The notes under the pieces are model-generated. The model saw only the letters and a program-made list of their open reading frames with translations, searched no databases and had not been told where the DNA came from. Both the position numbers and the translations under genes were made by a program. Of a stretch of 64,000 nt of DNA, positions 35,693 to 44,482 are shown piece by piece (positions within the stretch are counted from its first letter, which is position 1; every line of letters begins with the position of its first letter). The DNA lies in the NCBI RefSeq assembly GCF_015752315.1, contig NZ_JADOVJ010000001.1:4270501-4334500 (forward strand), read 5' to 3'. The stretch is from Nocardioides luteus. GTDB lineage: Bacteria; Actinomycetota; Actinomycetes; Propionibacteriales; Nocardioidaceae.

Positions 35693-36270
35693 TCCAGCGC
35701 CCCGAACGCACTCAGGCACTGCCGCAGCAGGGCGCCGCGGCCACCCTCCATGTCGCCGACGACCTCGTCGGAGGCCGCCTCGGCGGGCGTCATCCAGGAC
35801 AGCTCCAGGGCGTCCTGGCGCGGCTCGCACTCGCCGGTGACGGGGATGACGTAGACCAGCGAGACCGCGTGCTGGCGCGGGTCCTGGTAGCGCTCCCCGG
35901 GCCACGGGAAGTATTCGGCGACCGTCACCGGCACCGTGGTCAGCGGCAGGGTCGGGAACGCGACGGGTCCGAGGTCCTTCTCCAGGTTGCGCATCAGCGC
36001 GTCGCGGATCCGCTCGCCGTGCAGCACACGTCCCGAGACCAGCGACCGGGTGATCGTCCCGGTCGTGGGCGACCCGCGCAGCAGCAGCCCGACCTCGGTG
36101 ACGCGGCCGTCGGGGTCGACACGAACGGGGACCGCCTCCACGTAGAGGATGGGCACCCGCCCGCGGGTCTCGCCCAGCTCCTCCTCGGAGAGCCATCCCG
36201 GCTCGGTGTCCCACTCGTTGCCGAAGGGCTCCTCAGGGAAGGACTGCTCGCCGAACGCCTCCATGGTCAT
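35689..36270 (-). CDS. DUF4916/NUDIX-like protein
   Basis: The 193-residue protein resembles the actinobacterial DUF4916 group, which has a NUDIX-like fold (VEAVPVRVDPDGRVTEVGLLLRG, TRSLVSGRVLHGERIRDALMRNLEKDLG). The canonical NUDIX box GX5EX7REUXEEXGU is not clearly intact, so hydrolase activity is uncertain. Two ATGs (36270 and 36264) are possible starts. It ends within the mazG start codon, suggesting a joint role in nucleotide housekeeping. Confidence 0.75.
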   Translation of the reverse strand: MTMEAFGEQSFPEEPFGNEWDTEPGWLSEEELGETRGRVPILYVEAVPVRVDPDGRVTEVGLLLRGSPTTGTITRSLVSGRVLHGERIRDALMRNLEKDLGPVAFPTLPLTTVPVTVAEYFPWPGERYQDPRQHAVSLVYVIPVTGECEPRQDALELSWMTPAEAASDEVVGDMEGGRGALLRQCLSAFGALD

Positions 36271-36330
36271 GCGTCGATCCTGCCAGACACAGGCGTACGC
36301 CACGGAGCAACGGCGCCGGAGTGTGGACTG

Positions 36331-36723
36331 TCACCGACGCAGAGCCAGGAAGCTGTCGGCCTTGAACACCTTCTCGACCATCCACCACGAGAAGCCGTCG
36401 TAGTAGGGACGCGCCTCCTCGCGGCCGAGGATCCGCGGCTCGGTGGCGGCGTGGTCGCGTCCTTTCCAGGTGATCGTGCACTCGCCGGCCGCCAGCACGT
36501 TGCGGACCCAGTTGGTGCCCGGGCCCCACGGCAGCGTGATCACGAACTCGTCCTCGGTGTGCAGCAGGGCGACCGGGAGGCTCAGCGCTCGTCCGGTCTT
36601 GCGGCCGCGGTGGTGCACCACGGCCCAGAGCGGGAACAGGCGGCGCCCGGCCAGGGTCCGCACCATCGGGGCGGTCGCCTTCGCCATCCGCCAGGAGTCG
36701 TTGCTCGGGGTGATCGTCGTCAT
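36331..36723 (-). CDS. Deazaflavin (F420)-dependent nitroreductase family protein
   Basis: The 130-residue protein has the split-barrel DUF385/Ddn pattern: VVHHRGRKTGRALSLPVALL, EFVITLPWGPGTNWVRNVLA and GECTITWKGR. Members bind coenzyme F420 (or FMN) and reduce small organic molecules; F420 is widespread in actinobacteria. It is a single gene. Confidence 0.88.
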   Translation of the reverse strand: MTTITPSNDSWRMAKATAPMVRTLAGRRLFPLWAVVHHRGRKTGRALSLPVALLHTEDEFVITLPWGPGTNWVRNVLAAGECTITWKGRDHAATEPRILGREEARPYYDGFSWWMVEKVFKADSFLALRR

Positions 36724-36794
36724 GGCTCCACTGTCCCGGGATACCCGGGGTCACCGCTTCCCGGAAGGTGCGCAGCGCAACTGACGGGTTCCCG

Positions 36795-37838
36795 TCAGTC
36801 GGCCCCGTTGCGGATGGCCCAGGCGGTGGCCTCGGCCCGGCTGCGTACGCCGAGCTTGCGGTAGAGGTTGGCCGCATGCCGCTCGACGGTGTGCTCGGTG
36901 ATGCCGAGGTCGCGGGCGACCGAGGCGTTCGTACGTCCCGTGGCGATCAGCCTCAGCACGTCCTGCTCGCGCGTGGTCAGTGCCGACAGGCCCGGCCCGG
37001 GCGCCCCGCGGTGCACCTCGCCGGCCAGGAACCAGCGGCTCACCATCGCGAGGTCGCGGGCTCCGCCCTCGACGAAGAGCGTGGGGGTGCTGCCCTCGAG
37101 CTCGACCAGCCGTCCGTCGCGGACGCCGTCGGCCAGGCTCCGGGACACCTCGACCGGGATCTGGCTCGCGGCCTGGCGGTGCAGCACCAGCGTGGGCGCC
37201 ACGACCCGGTCGAGCAGGTCGCTGACGTCGAGGCGGGCCGCCTCCGCGAACCAGTCGCGGGCGACCGCCGGGGTCGTGGCGGTGCGGAACGCCTCGGCCA
37301 CCCGGCCGGCGTTCTCGCCCGAGCCCCAGCCGAGCCAGGCGGTCGCGGCGGCATCGGCGAAGAGGTCCCAGTCCTGCTCGACCAGCGACAGCAGCGCCTG
37401 CGTCTGCGCCGGGCTCATCGCGTCGCGCATCCGTGCCGCCCCGCCGAAGAGGAGCATCCGGTCGACTCGCTGCGGGTTGGTGGCGGCGTACGCCACCGCG
37501 GTCGCGACCGCGTGGTAGTAGCCGAGCAGGTTGACCCGGTCGGCGCCGACCGCCTCGATGACCGCCTCCAGGTCACGGATGTGTGCCTCGAGCCCGAGGT
37601 CGCCGGCCCGGCGGTCGGAGGAGCCGGTGCCGCGGCCGTCGTAGAGCACGAGGGTCAGGTCCTGGCTCAGCCGCTCGTAGGCCATCCGCAGCGCCGGCAC
37701 CCGCCACTGCGCCCTGATGTTGCTGAGCGAGGGCATCCAGATCGTCACCGGCCCGCTGCCCACTGTCTGATAGGCGATCGCGATGTCGTCGCTGGTCTGC
37801 GCGTAGCGCACCTCTGGCTCGCCGGTCACGCCGCCCAT
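36795..37838 (-). CDS. Alpha/beta-hydrolase-LuxR fusion regulator without nucleophile serine
   Basis: The 347-residue protein has an alpha/beta-hydrolase domain (about 8-265) and a C-terminal LuxR helix-turn-helix (LTTREQDVLRLIATGRTNAS, DLGITEHTVERHAANLYR). The nucleophile elbow, normally G-x-S-x-G, reads G106-Y-Y-H-A110, so the catalytic serine is gone. The hydrolase domain is therefore more likely a ligand sensor than an enzyme. The ATG at 37838 starts the conserved part; a GTG three codons later is possible. It is divergent from a small unknown gene. Confidence 0.85.
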   Translation of the reverse strand: MGGVTGEPEVRYAQTSDDIAIAYQTVGSGPVTIWMPSLSNIRAQWRVPALRMAYERLSQDLTLVLYDGRGTGSSDRRAGDLGLEAHIRDLEAVIEAVGADRVNLLGYYHAVATAVAYAATNPQRVDRMLLFGGAARMRDAMSPAQTQALLSLVEQDWDLFADAAATAWLGWGSGENAGRVAEAFRTATTPAVARDWFAEAARLDVSDLLDRVVAPTLVLHRQAASQIPVEVSRSLADGVRDGRLVELEGSTPTLFVEGGARDLAMVSRWFLAGEVHRGAPGPGLSALTTREQDVLRLIATGRTNASVARDLGITEHTVERHAANLYRKLGVRSRAEATAWAIRNGAD

Positions 37839-37873
37839 TCTTGCGCCTGGGACGCATGAGTAGCGTCGGTGCC

Positions 37874-38251
37874 ATGAACCGAGTGCTCCTGATCGGGCTG
37901 GCGCCCGAGGCAGTCGACCTCTCCGACGCACCGATCGACCTGGCCACGTTGAAGGAGCGGATCGCCGTCGGCAACGCGCAGGTCGCCGACGCCGGCTACG
38001 ACGCGCTCCCCTGCGAGATCGGCACCGATGTCTCCACCGCGTCCGCGCAGGTGCGCGCGGCGCTCGAGCAGCATGCCTGGGACATCGTCATGATCGGCGG
38101 CGGGATCCGGGCGATCCCGGCCCACACCGAGCTCTTCGAGGCGATCGTCAACCTGGTTCACGAGCTCGCGCCCGAGGCCCGCTTCGCCTTCAACGCCGGC
38201 CCCGACACCACCCTCGAGGCGCTGCGCCGGGTCGCAGACGGCAGGGGCTGA
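37874..38251 (+). CDS. Small conserved-looking protein, unknown function
   Basis: The 125-residue protein alternates strands and helices (NRVLLIGLAPEAVDLSD, WDIVMIGGGIRAIPAHTELF, PEARFAFNAGPDTTLEALRR) and reads like a small Rossmann-type domain. I do not recognise a named family. Codon usage is that of a real gene and the ATG at 37874 begins the conserved-looking part. It is divergent from the hydrolase-LuxR gene, 35 bp apart. Confidence 0.72.
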   Translation: MNRVLLIGLAPEAVDLSDAPIDLATLKERIAVGNAQVADAGYDALPCEIGTDVSTASAQVRAALEQHAWDIVMIGGGIRAIPAHTELFEAIVNLVHELAPEARFAFNAGPDTTLEALRRVADGRG

Positions 38252-38255
38252 CGGC

Positions 38256-38708
38256 TCAGACCGCGAGCCGTTCCACGGCGGCGTCGTAGAGCGTCTGTGC
38301 GGCCTCGGCGGCCGCGTCGGCGGCGGCGACGGTGACCGGCTTGCCGAGGTAGTTGTTGGCGTTGCGGTCCAGGCGCATCACGTCGTAGTGGATGGCTGCG
38401 TCCCGCGGGGGCGGGGTGTCGAAGACGGCGGCGAGGAACCGGCCGACCTTGACGTGGCCACCGGCACCGTACGTCGTCTTGTAGCCGTAGGCAGCGAGCA
38501 TGGCCTCGCCGACGTCGTGGGCCGCCTTGTAGGCGAGGTTGTAGCGGTTCTCGGTCCGGGTGACGTTGGGTACGTCGGCAAGGGCCGACTCCGCGCCGCC
38601 GAGGAAGGCGCGGGCCTTCTTCTCGTCGGGTCGCACCGCGCGCAGGGCGCCGGAGCGTACGAGTGCGTCAACCGTCTTCTGCTGCGCCGGCGTCAGCGGC
38701 AGGGCCAT
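38256..38708 (-). CDS. HEPN-like putative toxin of an MNT/HEPN pair
   Basis: The 150-residue all-helical protein shows ENRYNLAYKAAHDVGEAML and a C-terminal MRLDRNANNYLG, patterns typical of HEPN domains of the RxRNxxxY type. HEPN toxins are RNases or ligand-binding partners of nucleotidyltransferases. Its start overlaps the end of the nucleotidyltransferase gene by 41 bp, which fixes it as the second gene of the pair. The spacing R55-x8-H64 differs from the classical R-x4-6-H, so RNase activity is uncertain. Confidence 0.78.
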   Translation of the reverse strand: MALPLTPAQQKTVDALVRSGALRAVRPDEKKARAFLGGAESALADVPNVTRTENRYNLAYKAAHDVGEAMLAAYGYKTTYGAGGHVKVGRFLAAVFDTPPPRDAAIHYDVMRLDRNANNYLGKPVTVAAADAAAEAAQTLYDAAVERLAV

Positions 38709-39306
38709 CCGGTCCTCCTCCGTAGATCTCGATCACCGGGCTGGCCCGGACCTCCTCGAGGAACCCGGTCTGCTCCTCGGCCTCCTCGGGACTCATGATC
38801 GTCGGGTTGACGATCCGCCCGACGCTGTCGGAGACCTCCCGGCAGACCTCGTAGACCGCTCGTACGTCGGGCGTGCCGATCACCATCAGGTCGATGTCGT
38901 TGGGCGGCGGGCCCGGCTCCCCCTTCGCCCGGGCCGCGAACGACCCGAAGATGAAGGCGCGCTCGATCCCGTCGAGACCCTCGAGGGCCTCCCGGAGCAG
39001 CACGGCCGGGCCGGTCACGGTCAGCAGGATCTCCCGCGTCGGCGCGAGCAGCGGGCTCTGCTCGTTGCCCTTCACCAGCCGCGTCCGCCCCACCCGGCGG
39101 TCGGCGAGGAGGCCGGCGTCGAGCAGCCGGGCGACCTCGCGGTGCACCGTCGGATAGGGCAGGCCGACGCGCTCGGCGAGGTCGGTCATGCTCAGCTCCT
39201 CCCCCGGGAGCAACAGCTCCGAGAGCAGCAGCGCCTGCGCCTCCGACCGGAACAGAGGCGCGAGCACCGGAGCCTGACTTCTCACAAAATGGATAATAAC
39301 CTCCAT
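38668..39306 (-). CDS. MNT nucleotidyltransferase antitoxin with winged-helix N-terminus
   Basis: From the ATG at 39306 the protein has 212 residues: an ArsR/MarR-like winged helix (about 20-80; SMTDLAERVGLPYPTVHREV) and a minimal nucleotidyltransferase domain with GS121-122 (FIFGSFAARAKG) and the metal-binding aspartates in NDIDLMVIG. MNT antitoxins neutralise HEPN toxins by transferring AMP groups. A GTG at 39285 is an alternative start. A perfect palindrome covers both start codons, suggesting autorepression by the winged helix. It lies just downstream of mfd. Confidence 0.85.
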   Translation of the reverse strand: MEVIIHFVRSQAPVLAPLFRSEAQALLLSELLLPGEELSMTDLAERVGLPYPTVHREVARLLDAGLLADRRVGRTRLVKGNEQSPLLAPTREILLTVTGPAVLLREALEGLDGIERAFIFGSFAARAKGEPGPPPNDIDLMVIGTPDVRAVYEVCREVSDSVGRIVNPTIMSPEEAEEQTGFLEEVRASPVIEIYGGGPDGPAADAGAAEDG

Positions 39307-39312
39307 TTTGTG
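39283..39312. promoter_or_regulatory. Palindromic operator over the MNT gene start
   Basis: CACAAAATGGA (39283-39293) and TCCATTTTGTG (39302-39312) are exact complements separated by TAATAACC. The element is strikingly AT-rich against its surroundings and overlaps both candidate start codons of the MNT gene. A dimeric winged-helix protein, most simply MNT itself, is the expected ligand. Confidence 0.75.
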
Positions 39313-39325
39313 GATATGTAACCCC

Positions 39326-42300
39326 CTACGTGAGCGGGTCGATGATCGCGTCGATGACGACCCGGGCCCAGTCGAGGAGGTCGGGACCGTCGAGGGGCTT
39401 GGCCGGGAAGCCGGAGGAGACCGGGCGCGGCACCATGATCGTCTCCAGCTGCGGCTTGACCAGCGACTTCGGGTACATCCGGTTGAGCCGGACGACCCGG
39501 GAGTCGGGCAGCGTGACCGGGTGGAAGCGTACGTTCTTGCCGGCCAGGGTGACCTCGGAGACGCCGGCCTGGCGGGCGCGGGCGCGGAAGCGGGCGACCT
39601 GGAGGAGCGAGGAGACCTCCGTGGGCGGCTTGCCGTAACGGTCGAGGAGCTCGGCGGCGACCGACTCGACGTCCTCGTCGGAGCGCACCTCGGCGAGGCG
39701 CTTGTAGATCTCCAGCCGGAGCCGCTCGGAGGGGATGTAGTCGTGCGGGAGATGCGCATCGACCGGGAGCTCGATCCTCACCTCGTTGAGCTCCTCGGCG
39801 GCACCGTCGGGGCCGGCCTTGAACTCGGCGACGGCCTCGCCGACCAGGCGTACGTAGAGGTCGAAGCCGACGTCGGCGATGTGGCCGGACTGCTCGCCGC
39901 CGAGCAGGTTGCCGGCACCACGGATCTCGAGGTCCTTCATCGCGATCGCCATGCCGCCACCGAGGTCGGAGTGCTGCGCCAGGGTGGCGAGGCGCTCGTG
40001 GGCGGTCTCGGTGAGCGGCTTCTCGCCGGGGTAGAGGAAGTAGGCGTAGGCACGCTCGCGGGAACGTCCGACGCGGCCACGCAGCTGGTGGAGCTGGCTC
40101 AGACCGAGGGTGTCGGCGCGCTCGATGATCATCGTGTTGGCGTTGGAGACGTCCAGGCCGGACTCGACCAGCGTGGTGCACACGAGTACGTCGAACTCCT
40201 TCTCCCAGAAGTCGACCATCACCTGCTCGAGCTGCTTCTCGTTCATCTGGCCGTGGGCGACCGCGACCCGCGCCTCGGGCACCAGCTCGCGGATCCGGGC
40301 GGCGGCCTTCTCGATCGAGTTGACCCGGTTGTGGATGTAGAAGACCTGACCCTCGCGGAGCAGCTCACGACGCACCGCGGCGACGATCTGACGGTCCTCG
40401 TAGGCACCGACGTACGTCAGGACCGGGTGTCGCTCCTCGGGCGGCGTGGTGATCGTGGACATCTCCCGGATGCCGGTGATCGACATCTCCAGGGTGCGCG
40501 GGATCGGGGTCGCGGACATCGACAGGAAGTCGACGCTCGTGCGGAGGCGCTTCATGGCCTCCTTGTGCTCGACGCCGAAGCGCTGCTCCTCGTCGATGAT
40601 GATGAGGCCGAGATCCTTGAAACGTACGTCCTTGTTGAGCAGCCGGTGGGTGCCGACGACGATGTCGATGGTGCCGTCGGTGAGGCCGGCCATGACCTCG
40701 GCCGCCTCCTTGTCGGTCTGGAAGCGGGACAGCCCGCGCACGTTGACCGGGAAGCCCGACATCCGCTCCATGAAGGTCGACAGGTGCTGGGAGACCAGCA
40801 GCGTCGTCGGCACCAGCACGGCGACCTGCTTGCCGTCCTGGACCGCCTTGAACGCGGCCCGCACCGCGATCTCGGTCTTGCCGTAGCCGACGTCACCGCA
40901 GACCAGCCGGTCCATCGGCACCGGCCGCATCATGTCCTGCTTGACCTCGTCGATCACGGCGAGCTGGTCGGCGGTCTCCTGGAAGGGGAAGGCGTCCTCG
41001 AGCTCGCGCTGCCAGGGGTTGTCGGGACCGTACTGGAAGCCCTTGGTGGCCTGCCGGGCGGCGTAGAGCTTGATCAGCTCGGCGGCGATCTCGCGGACCG
41101 CCTTGCGCGCGCGGGCCTTCCGCTTCTGCCAGTCGGCGCCGCCGAGCCGGTCGAGGCTGGGCTGCTCACCACCGACGTAGCGAGTCACCTGGTCGAGGGC
41201 GTCGGCCGGGACGTAGAGGCGGTCGGGCGGCGCACCGCGCTTGGAGGCCCCGTACTCCAGGACGAGGTATTCGCGGGTCGCGCCCTGCACCTCGCGCTGC
41301 TTCATCTCGATGAACTGGCCGACGCCGTGCTGCTCATGGACGACGTAGTCGCCGGGCTTGAGCTCGAGCGGGTCGATCTGCTTCTTGCGCCGCGCGGGCA
41401 TCTTCACCATGTCGCGCGTCGACGACTTCTGCCCGGAGATGTCCTCCCCGGTGAGCACCACCAGCTGGTTGGCCTCGTCGAAGAAGCCGTGGGTGAGGCG
41501 GGCGTGGATCACGGTGACGGTCTTGTGGACCGGCTTGGCGGTCTCCTCATCACCTTCTGCCAGGCGAGCCGGGACGTCACGCTCCCCCAGCGCCTCGACC
41601 GTACGCTGCGCCGTGCCGTGGGCGGGCTGGACGACGACCACGCGGCAGCCGTCGTCGCGCCACCGCTCGATGTCCGCCATCGCCGCGGCGGTGTCGCCCC
41701 GGTAGGCCTTCGCGGGCTGCCAGTCGATCTTGCGGACCGGTACGCCGACGACATCGGGATCGGCGAGATCGGACTCACCGTCGTCGAGACCGAACGGGCT
41801 GACCGACCACCACGGCTTGCCCTGCGCGATGGCGTGGGCACGTACGTCGGCGAGGTCGCGGTAGGAGGCGGCGGAGAGGTCGATCGGGGCGACTCCGCCG
41901 CTGGCCGCGGCGGCCCAGGAGGCACCGAGGAACTCCTCGGCGGTGGCGACCAGGTCGTGGGCCCGGCTGCGGATCCGCTCGGGGTCGAGGAGCAGCACGT
42001 GGCTGTCCTCGGGGATCAGGTCGATCAGCAGCTCCATGTCGTCGACGAGGGCGGGTGCGAGCGACTCCATGCCCTCGACCGCGATCCCGGCAGCGATCTT
42101 GTCGGTGAGCTCGATCAGCGTGGGGTGGTCCTCGCCGAGCTTTCGCGCCCGGTCGCGGACCTCCGGGGTCAGCAGGAGCTCACGGCACGGCGGCGCCCAC
42201 AGGCGCTCGGTGGCCCCACCGTGCTCCTCGGGGATGGCACGCTGGTCGGCGACCGCGAAGTGGCGGATCGAGTCGACCTCGTCGCCCCAGAACTCGACGC

Positions 42301-42922
42301 GGACCGGGTGCTCCTCGGTCGGTGGGAAGACGTCCACGATGCCGCCTCGGACGGCGAACTCGCCACGCTTCTCGACCAGGTCGACGCGGGAGTAGGCGGC
42401 GTCGGCGAGCTTCACGACGACGTCGTCCAGGCTCACCTCCTGGCCCTTGATCAACTCCACCGGCTCGAGGTCGCCGAGGCCCTTGACCTGCGGCTGGAGC
42501 ACGCTGCGGACCGGTGCTACGACGACCTTCAGCGGCCCGTGGGCGCCGTCGGCATCAGGGTGGCGGAGGCGACGGAGCACGGCGAGCCGGCGCCCGACCG
42601 TGTCGCTGCGCGGGGAGAGCCGCTCGTGGGGCAGCGTCTCCCAGCTCGGGTAGTAGGCGACCGAGTCGGGCGGGAGCAGGTCGGTGAGGTCGCTGACCAG
42701 ATCCTCGGCCTCACGCGAGGTCGCGGTGACGGCGAGGACGGTGCGCTCCTGGCGTACGAGACCGGTGACCACGAAGGGGCGCAGCGCCTCCGGGCCGGTG
42801 ACGTCGAGCGCCAGCATCCGGCCGCCCTTGGCCTCCGCCATCACCTCGCTCAGGGCGGCATCGCGCAGGACGAGATCGGCGAGCGGGGCGAGGATCACGG
42901 GTGACTCCAAAGTGATGGGCAT
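39326..42922 (-). CDS. mfd: Transcription-repair coupling factor
   Basis: The 1198-residue protein has the full Mfd layout: UvrB-homology region (PSWETLPHERLSP), RNA polymerase-interacting domain (DYVVHEQHGVGQF), RecG-like translocase with P-loop VCGDVGYGKTEIAVRA and DEEQRFG, QLRGRVGRSRERAY motif VI, and the C-terminal autoinhibitory domain. It removes stalled RNA polymerase and recruits UvrA. The convergent shadow frame on the other strand is not a gene. Confidence 0.98.
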   Translation of the reverse strand: MPITLESPVILAPLADLVLRDAALSEVMAEAKGGRMLALDVTGPEALRPFVVTGLVRQERTVLAVTATSREAEDLVSDLTDLLPPDSVAYYPSWETLPHERLSPRSDTVGRRLAVLRRLRHPDADGAHGPLKVVVAPVRSVLQPQVKGLGDLEPVELIKGQEVSLDDVVVKLADAAYSRVDLVEKRGEFAVRGGIVDVFPPTEEHPVRVEFWGDEVDSIRHFAVADQRAIPEEHGGATERLWAPPCRELLLTPEVRDRARKLGEDHPTLIELTDKIAAGIAVEGMESLAPALVDDMELLIDLIPEDSHVLLLDPERIRSRAHDLVATAEEFLGASWAAAASGGVAPIDLSAASYRDLADVRAHAIAQGKPWWSVSPFGLDDGESDLADPDVVGVPVRKIDWQPAKAYRGDTAAAMADIERWRDDGCRVVVVQPAHGTAQRTVEALGERDVPARLAEGDEETAKPVHKTVTVIHARLTHGFFDEANQLVVLTGEDISGQKSSTRDMVKMPARRKKQIDPLELKPGDYVVHEQHGVGQFIEMKQREVQGATREYLVLEYGASKRGAPPDRLYVPADALDQVTRYVGGEQPSLDRLGGADWQKRKARARKAVREIAAELIKLYAARQATKGFQYGPDNPWQRELEDAFPFQETADQLAVIDEVKQDMMRPVPMDRLVCGDVGYGKTEIAVRAAFKAVQDGKQVAVLVPTTLLVSQHLSTFMERMSGFPVNVRGLSRFQTDKEAAEVMAGLTDGTIDIVVGTHRLLNKDVRFKDLGLIIIDEEQRFGVEHKEAMKRLRTSVDFLSMSATPIPRTLEMSITGIREMSTITTPPEERHPVLTYVGAYEDRQIVAAVRRELLREGQVFYIHNRVNSIEKAAARIRELVPEARVAVAHGQMNEKQLEQVMVDFWEKEFDVLVCTTLVESGLDVSNANTMIIERADTLGLSQLHQLRGRVGRSRERAYAYFLYPGEKPLTETAHERLATLAQHSDLGGGMAIAMKDLEIRGAGNLLGGEQSGHIADVGFDLYVRLVGEAVAEFKAGPDGAAEELNEVRIELPVDAHLPHDYIPSERLRLEIYKRLAEVRSDEDVESVAAELLDRYGKPPTEVSSLLQVARFRARARQAGVSEVTLAGKNVRFHPVTLPDSRVVRLNRMYPKSLVKPQLETIMVPRPVSSGFPAKPLDGPDLLDWARVVIDAIIDPLT

Positions 42923-42990
42923 GCACGAGAGCCCCCGGCCGGAGAGAACAGGGGGTGCGGCACCAGTCTAGGAGACGACCGTAAAGACGT

Positions 42991-43021
42991 TTGACTTCGA
43001 GCGCGCGCGAAGCCGGAGCGT
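42991..43021 (+). promoter_or_regulatory. MerR-type promoter of the aldo/keto reductase gene
   Basis: TTGACTTCGAG (42991-43001) is identical to the start of the MerR promoter (reverse strand 44476-44466). It is followed by a GCGCGC symmetric stretch and an elongated spacer of about 19 bp. The ATG at 43029 lies 27 bases after the shared block, against 26 at the MerR gene, pointing to near-leaderless transcripts in both. Confidence 0.65.
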
Positions 43022-43028
43022 GGAAGAC

Positions 43029-44039
43029 ATGCGATACACGACCATCGGATCAGGCGCCGGATCCCGGCGCGTCAGCAAGCTCGCGCTCGGTGTGATGCGG
43101 TTCGGCACCGACACGGACATCGAAACCTCGTACGCGATCCTGGACCGCTTCGTCGAGGCCGGCGGCACCTTCGTCGACACCTCGAACAACTACGCCTACT
43201 GGGCCAACGGCACCCAGGGAGGCGAGAGCGAGACCGTGCTCGGGCAGTGGCGCCGCGACCGCGGCGTCGGCGACGCGCTCGTCATCGGCACCAAGGTCGG
43301 CGCGCGCCCGACGGACGTCGTCGAGCGGGTCGAGAACGGCTGGGAGAACCAGCGCGACCGCCGCTGGGAGGGCTTGGCCCCGGAGAACGTACGTGAGCAG
43401 GCCGACCGCTCCCGCGAGCGTCTCGGTGTCGAGCGGCTCGACCTCTACTACGCGCACGTGCCGGACATGAACGGCGTGCCGCTGGAGGAGTACGCCGCCG
43501 GCTTCGCGGCCCTGGTGAAGGACGGTGTGATCGGCCAGTTCGGGCTGAGCAACCACTGGTCCTGGCAGGTCGAGCGGGCGCGGGCCGTGAACCCGGAGGC
43601 CGCGCGGCCGAGCGTGCTGCAGTATCACCACACCTACCTGCGGATGCGCACCGACATCCCCGACCGGCGGCTCTCGGTCGACGGCGAGATCGGCGTGGCC
43701 GACGCCTCGCTGCTGGCCTACCTGCGGGCGACACCTGGACTCACGCTGGTGGCCTACACACCGCTGCTCAGCGGCGCCTACACGAACCCGTCGAAGCCGC
43801 TCGACCCCGCCTACGACCACCCGGGCACGACCGCCCGGCTGGCGGTGCTCGACGAGGTCGCCGCCGAGACCGGCGCGACCCGCAACCAGGTCGTGCTGGC
43901 CTGGATGCTCGGCGACGCGCTCCCGGTCATCCCGCTGGTCGGGGCGTCGTCGGTGGCCCAGCTCGACGAGAGCCTGGCGGCGATGGATCTGGAGCTCAGC
44001 GAGGAGCAGCGGGCTCGCCTCGACGCTGCTGGGCGATGA
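43029..44039 (+). CDS. Aldo/keto reductase
   Basis: The 336-residue protein has the AKR pattern with KLALGVMRFG, the Asp-Tyr pair (VDTSNNYAYW), the lysine in VIGTKVG and the ASSVAQLDE cofactor segment. It reduces aldehydes or ketones with NADPH. The ATG at 43029 is preferred by promoter comparison with the MerR gene; a GTG at 43020 is possible. It is convergent with the MerR gene (44-bp overlap), and both promoters share an 11-base block, so MerR probably controls both. Confidence 0.9.
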   Translation: MRYTTIGSGAGSRRVSKLALGVMRFGTDTDIETSYAILDRFVEAGGTFVDTSNNYAYWANGTQGGESETVLGQWRRDRGVGDALVIGTKVGARPTDVVERVENGWENQRDRRWEGLAPENVREQADRSRERLGVERLDLYYAHVPDMNGVPLEEYAAGFAALVKDGVIGQFGLSNHWSWQVERARAVNPEAARPSVLQYHHTYLRMRTDIPDRRLSVDGEIGVADASLLAYLRATPGLTLVAYTPLLSGAYTNPSKPLDPAYDHPGTTARLAVLDEVAAETGATRNQVVLAWMLGDALPVIPLVGASSVAQLDESLAAMDLELSEEQRARLDAAGR

Positions 44040-44439
44040 GCTCGGCGTCGGGGTCCGTCTCGCCCACGGCCGCCGCGTAGTAGGCGACCTTGAACTCGAT
44101 CGCGTCCAGATGGGCGGCCGTCTCCTCCAGCTGCGCGCGCACCCGGTCGCGGTGTGCGCGCAGCAGGGCAAGGCGCGCCTCCTCGTTGCCGCCACCGTCG
44201 CGGACCATCTCGGCATAGCGACGGATCTCCCGGATCGGCATCCCGGTCGAGCGCAGCCGGGTGATCAGCGTGATCCAGCCGAGATCGTCCTCGGTGTAGG
44301 CGCGGTGGCCCGAGCCGTTGCGGCCGACGCCGAGCATCAGCCCGTCGCGCTCGTAGTAGCGCAGGGTGTGGGCGGTCAGGCCGGTCCGCTCGGCCACCTC
44401 GGCGATGCTGAGTCCGTTGCTGTGCACCTGCGACGTCAT
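43996..44439 (-). CDS. MerR-family regulator
   Basis: The 147-residue protein has an N-terminal MerR helix-turn-helix (LSIAEVAERTGLTAHTLRYYERDGL, GHRAYTEDDLGWI) and a coiled-coil dimerisation helix ending in PDAELIAQQRR. No effector cysteines are seen, so it likely senses an organic compound or aldehyde rather than a metal. The ATG at 44439 lies right after a MerR-type promoter. Confidence 0.9.
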   Translation of the reverse strand: MTSQVHSNGLSIAEVAERTGLTAHTLRYYERDGLMLGVGRNGSGHRAYTEDDLGWITLITRLRSTGMPIREIRRYAEMVRDGGGNEEARLALLRAHRDRVRAQLEETAAHLDAIEFKVAYYAAAVGETDPDAELIAQQRRGEPAAPR

Positions 44440-44445
44440 GACTCC

Positions 44446-44476
44446 AGTGTCCTGGTTGGAGTGCACTCGAAGTCAA
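44446..44476 (-). promoter_or_regulatory. MerR-type autoregulated promoter
   Basis: On the minus strand TTGACT (44476-44471) and GACACT (44451-44446) are separated by 19 bp, the lengthened spacer typical of MerR-controlled promoters. The palindrome GAGTGCACTC lies within the spacer. The ATG of the MerR gene follows the -10 box by 6 bp, indicating a leaderless mRNA. Confidence 0.75.
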
Positions 44477-44482
44477 GAAGAT

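Noticed and set aside
39308..42904. 1198-residue open frame on the plus strand
   Set aside because: It is the antisense of mfd in a codon-aligned frame; the predicted protein is low-complexity (L, G, D, V, R-rich) and has no recognisable domain.
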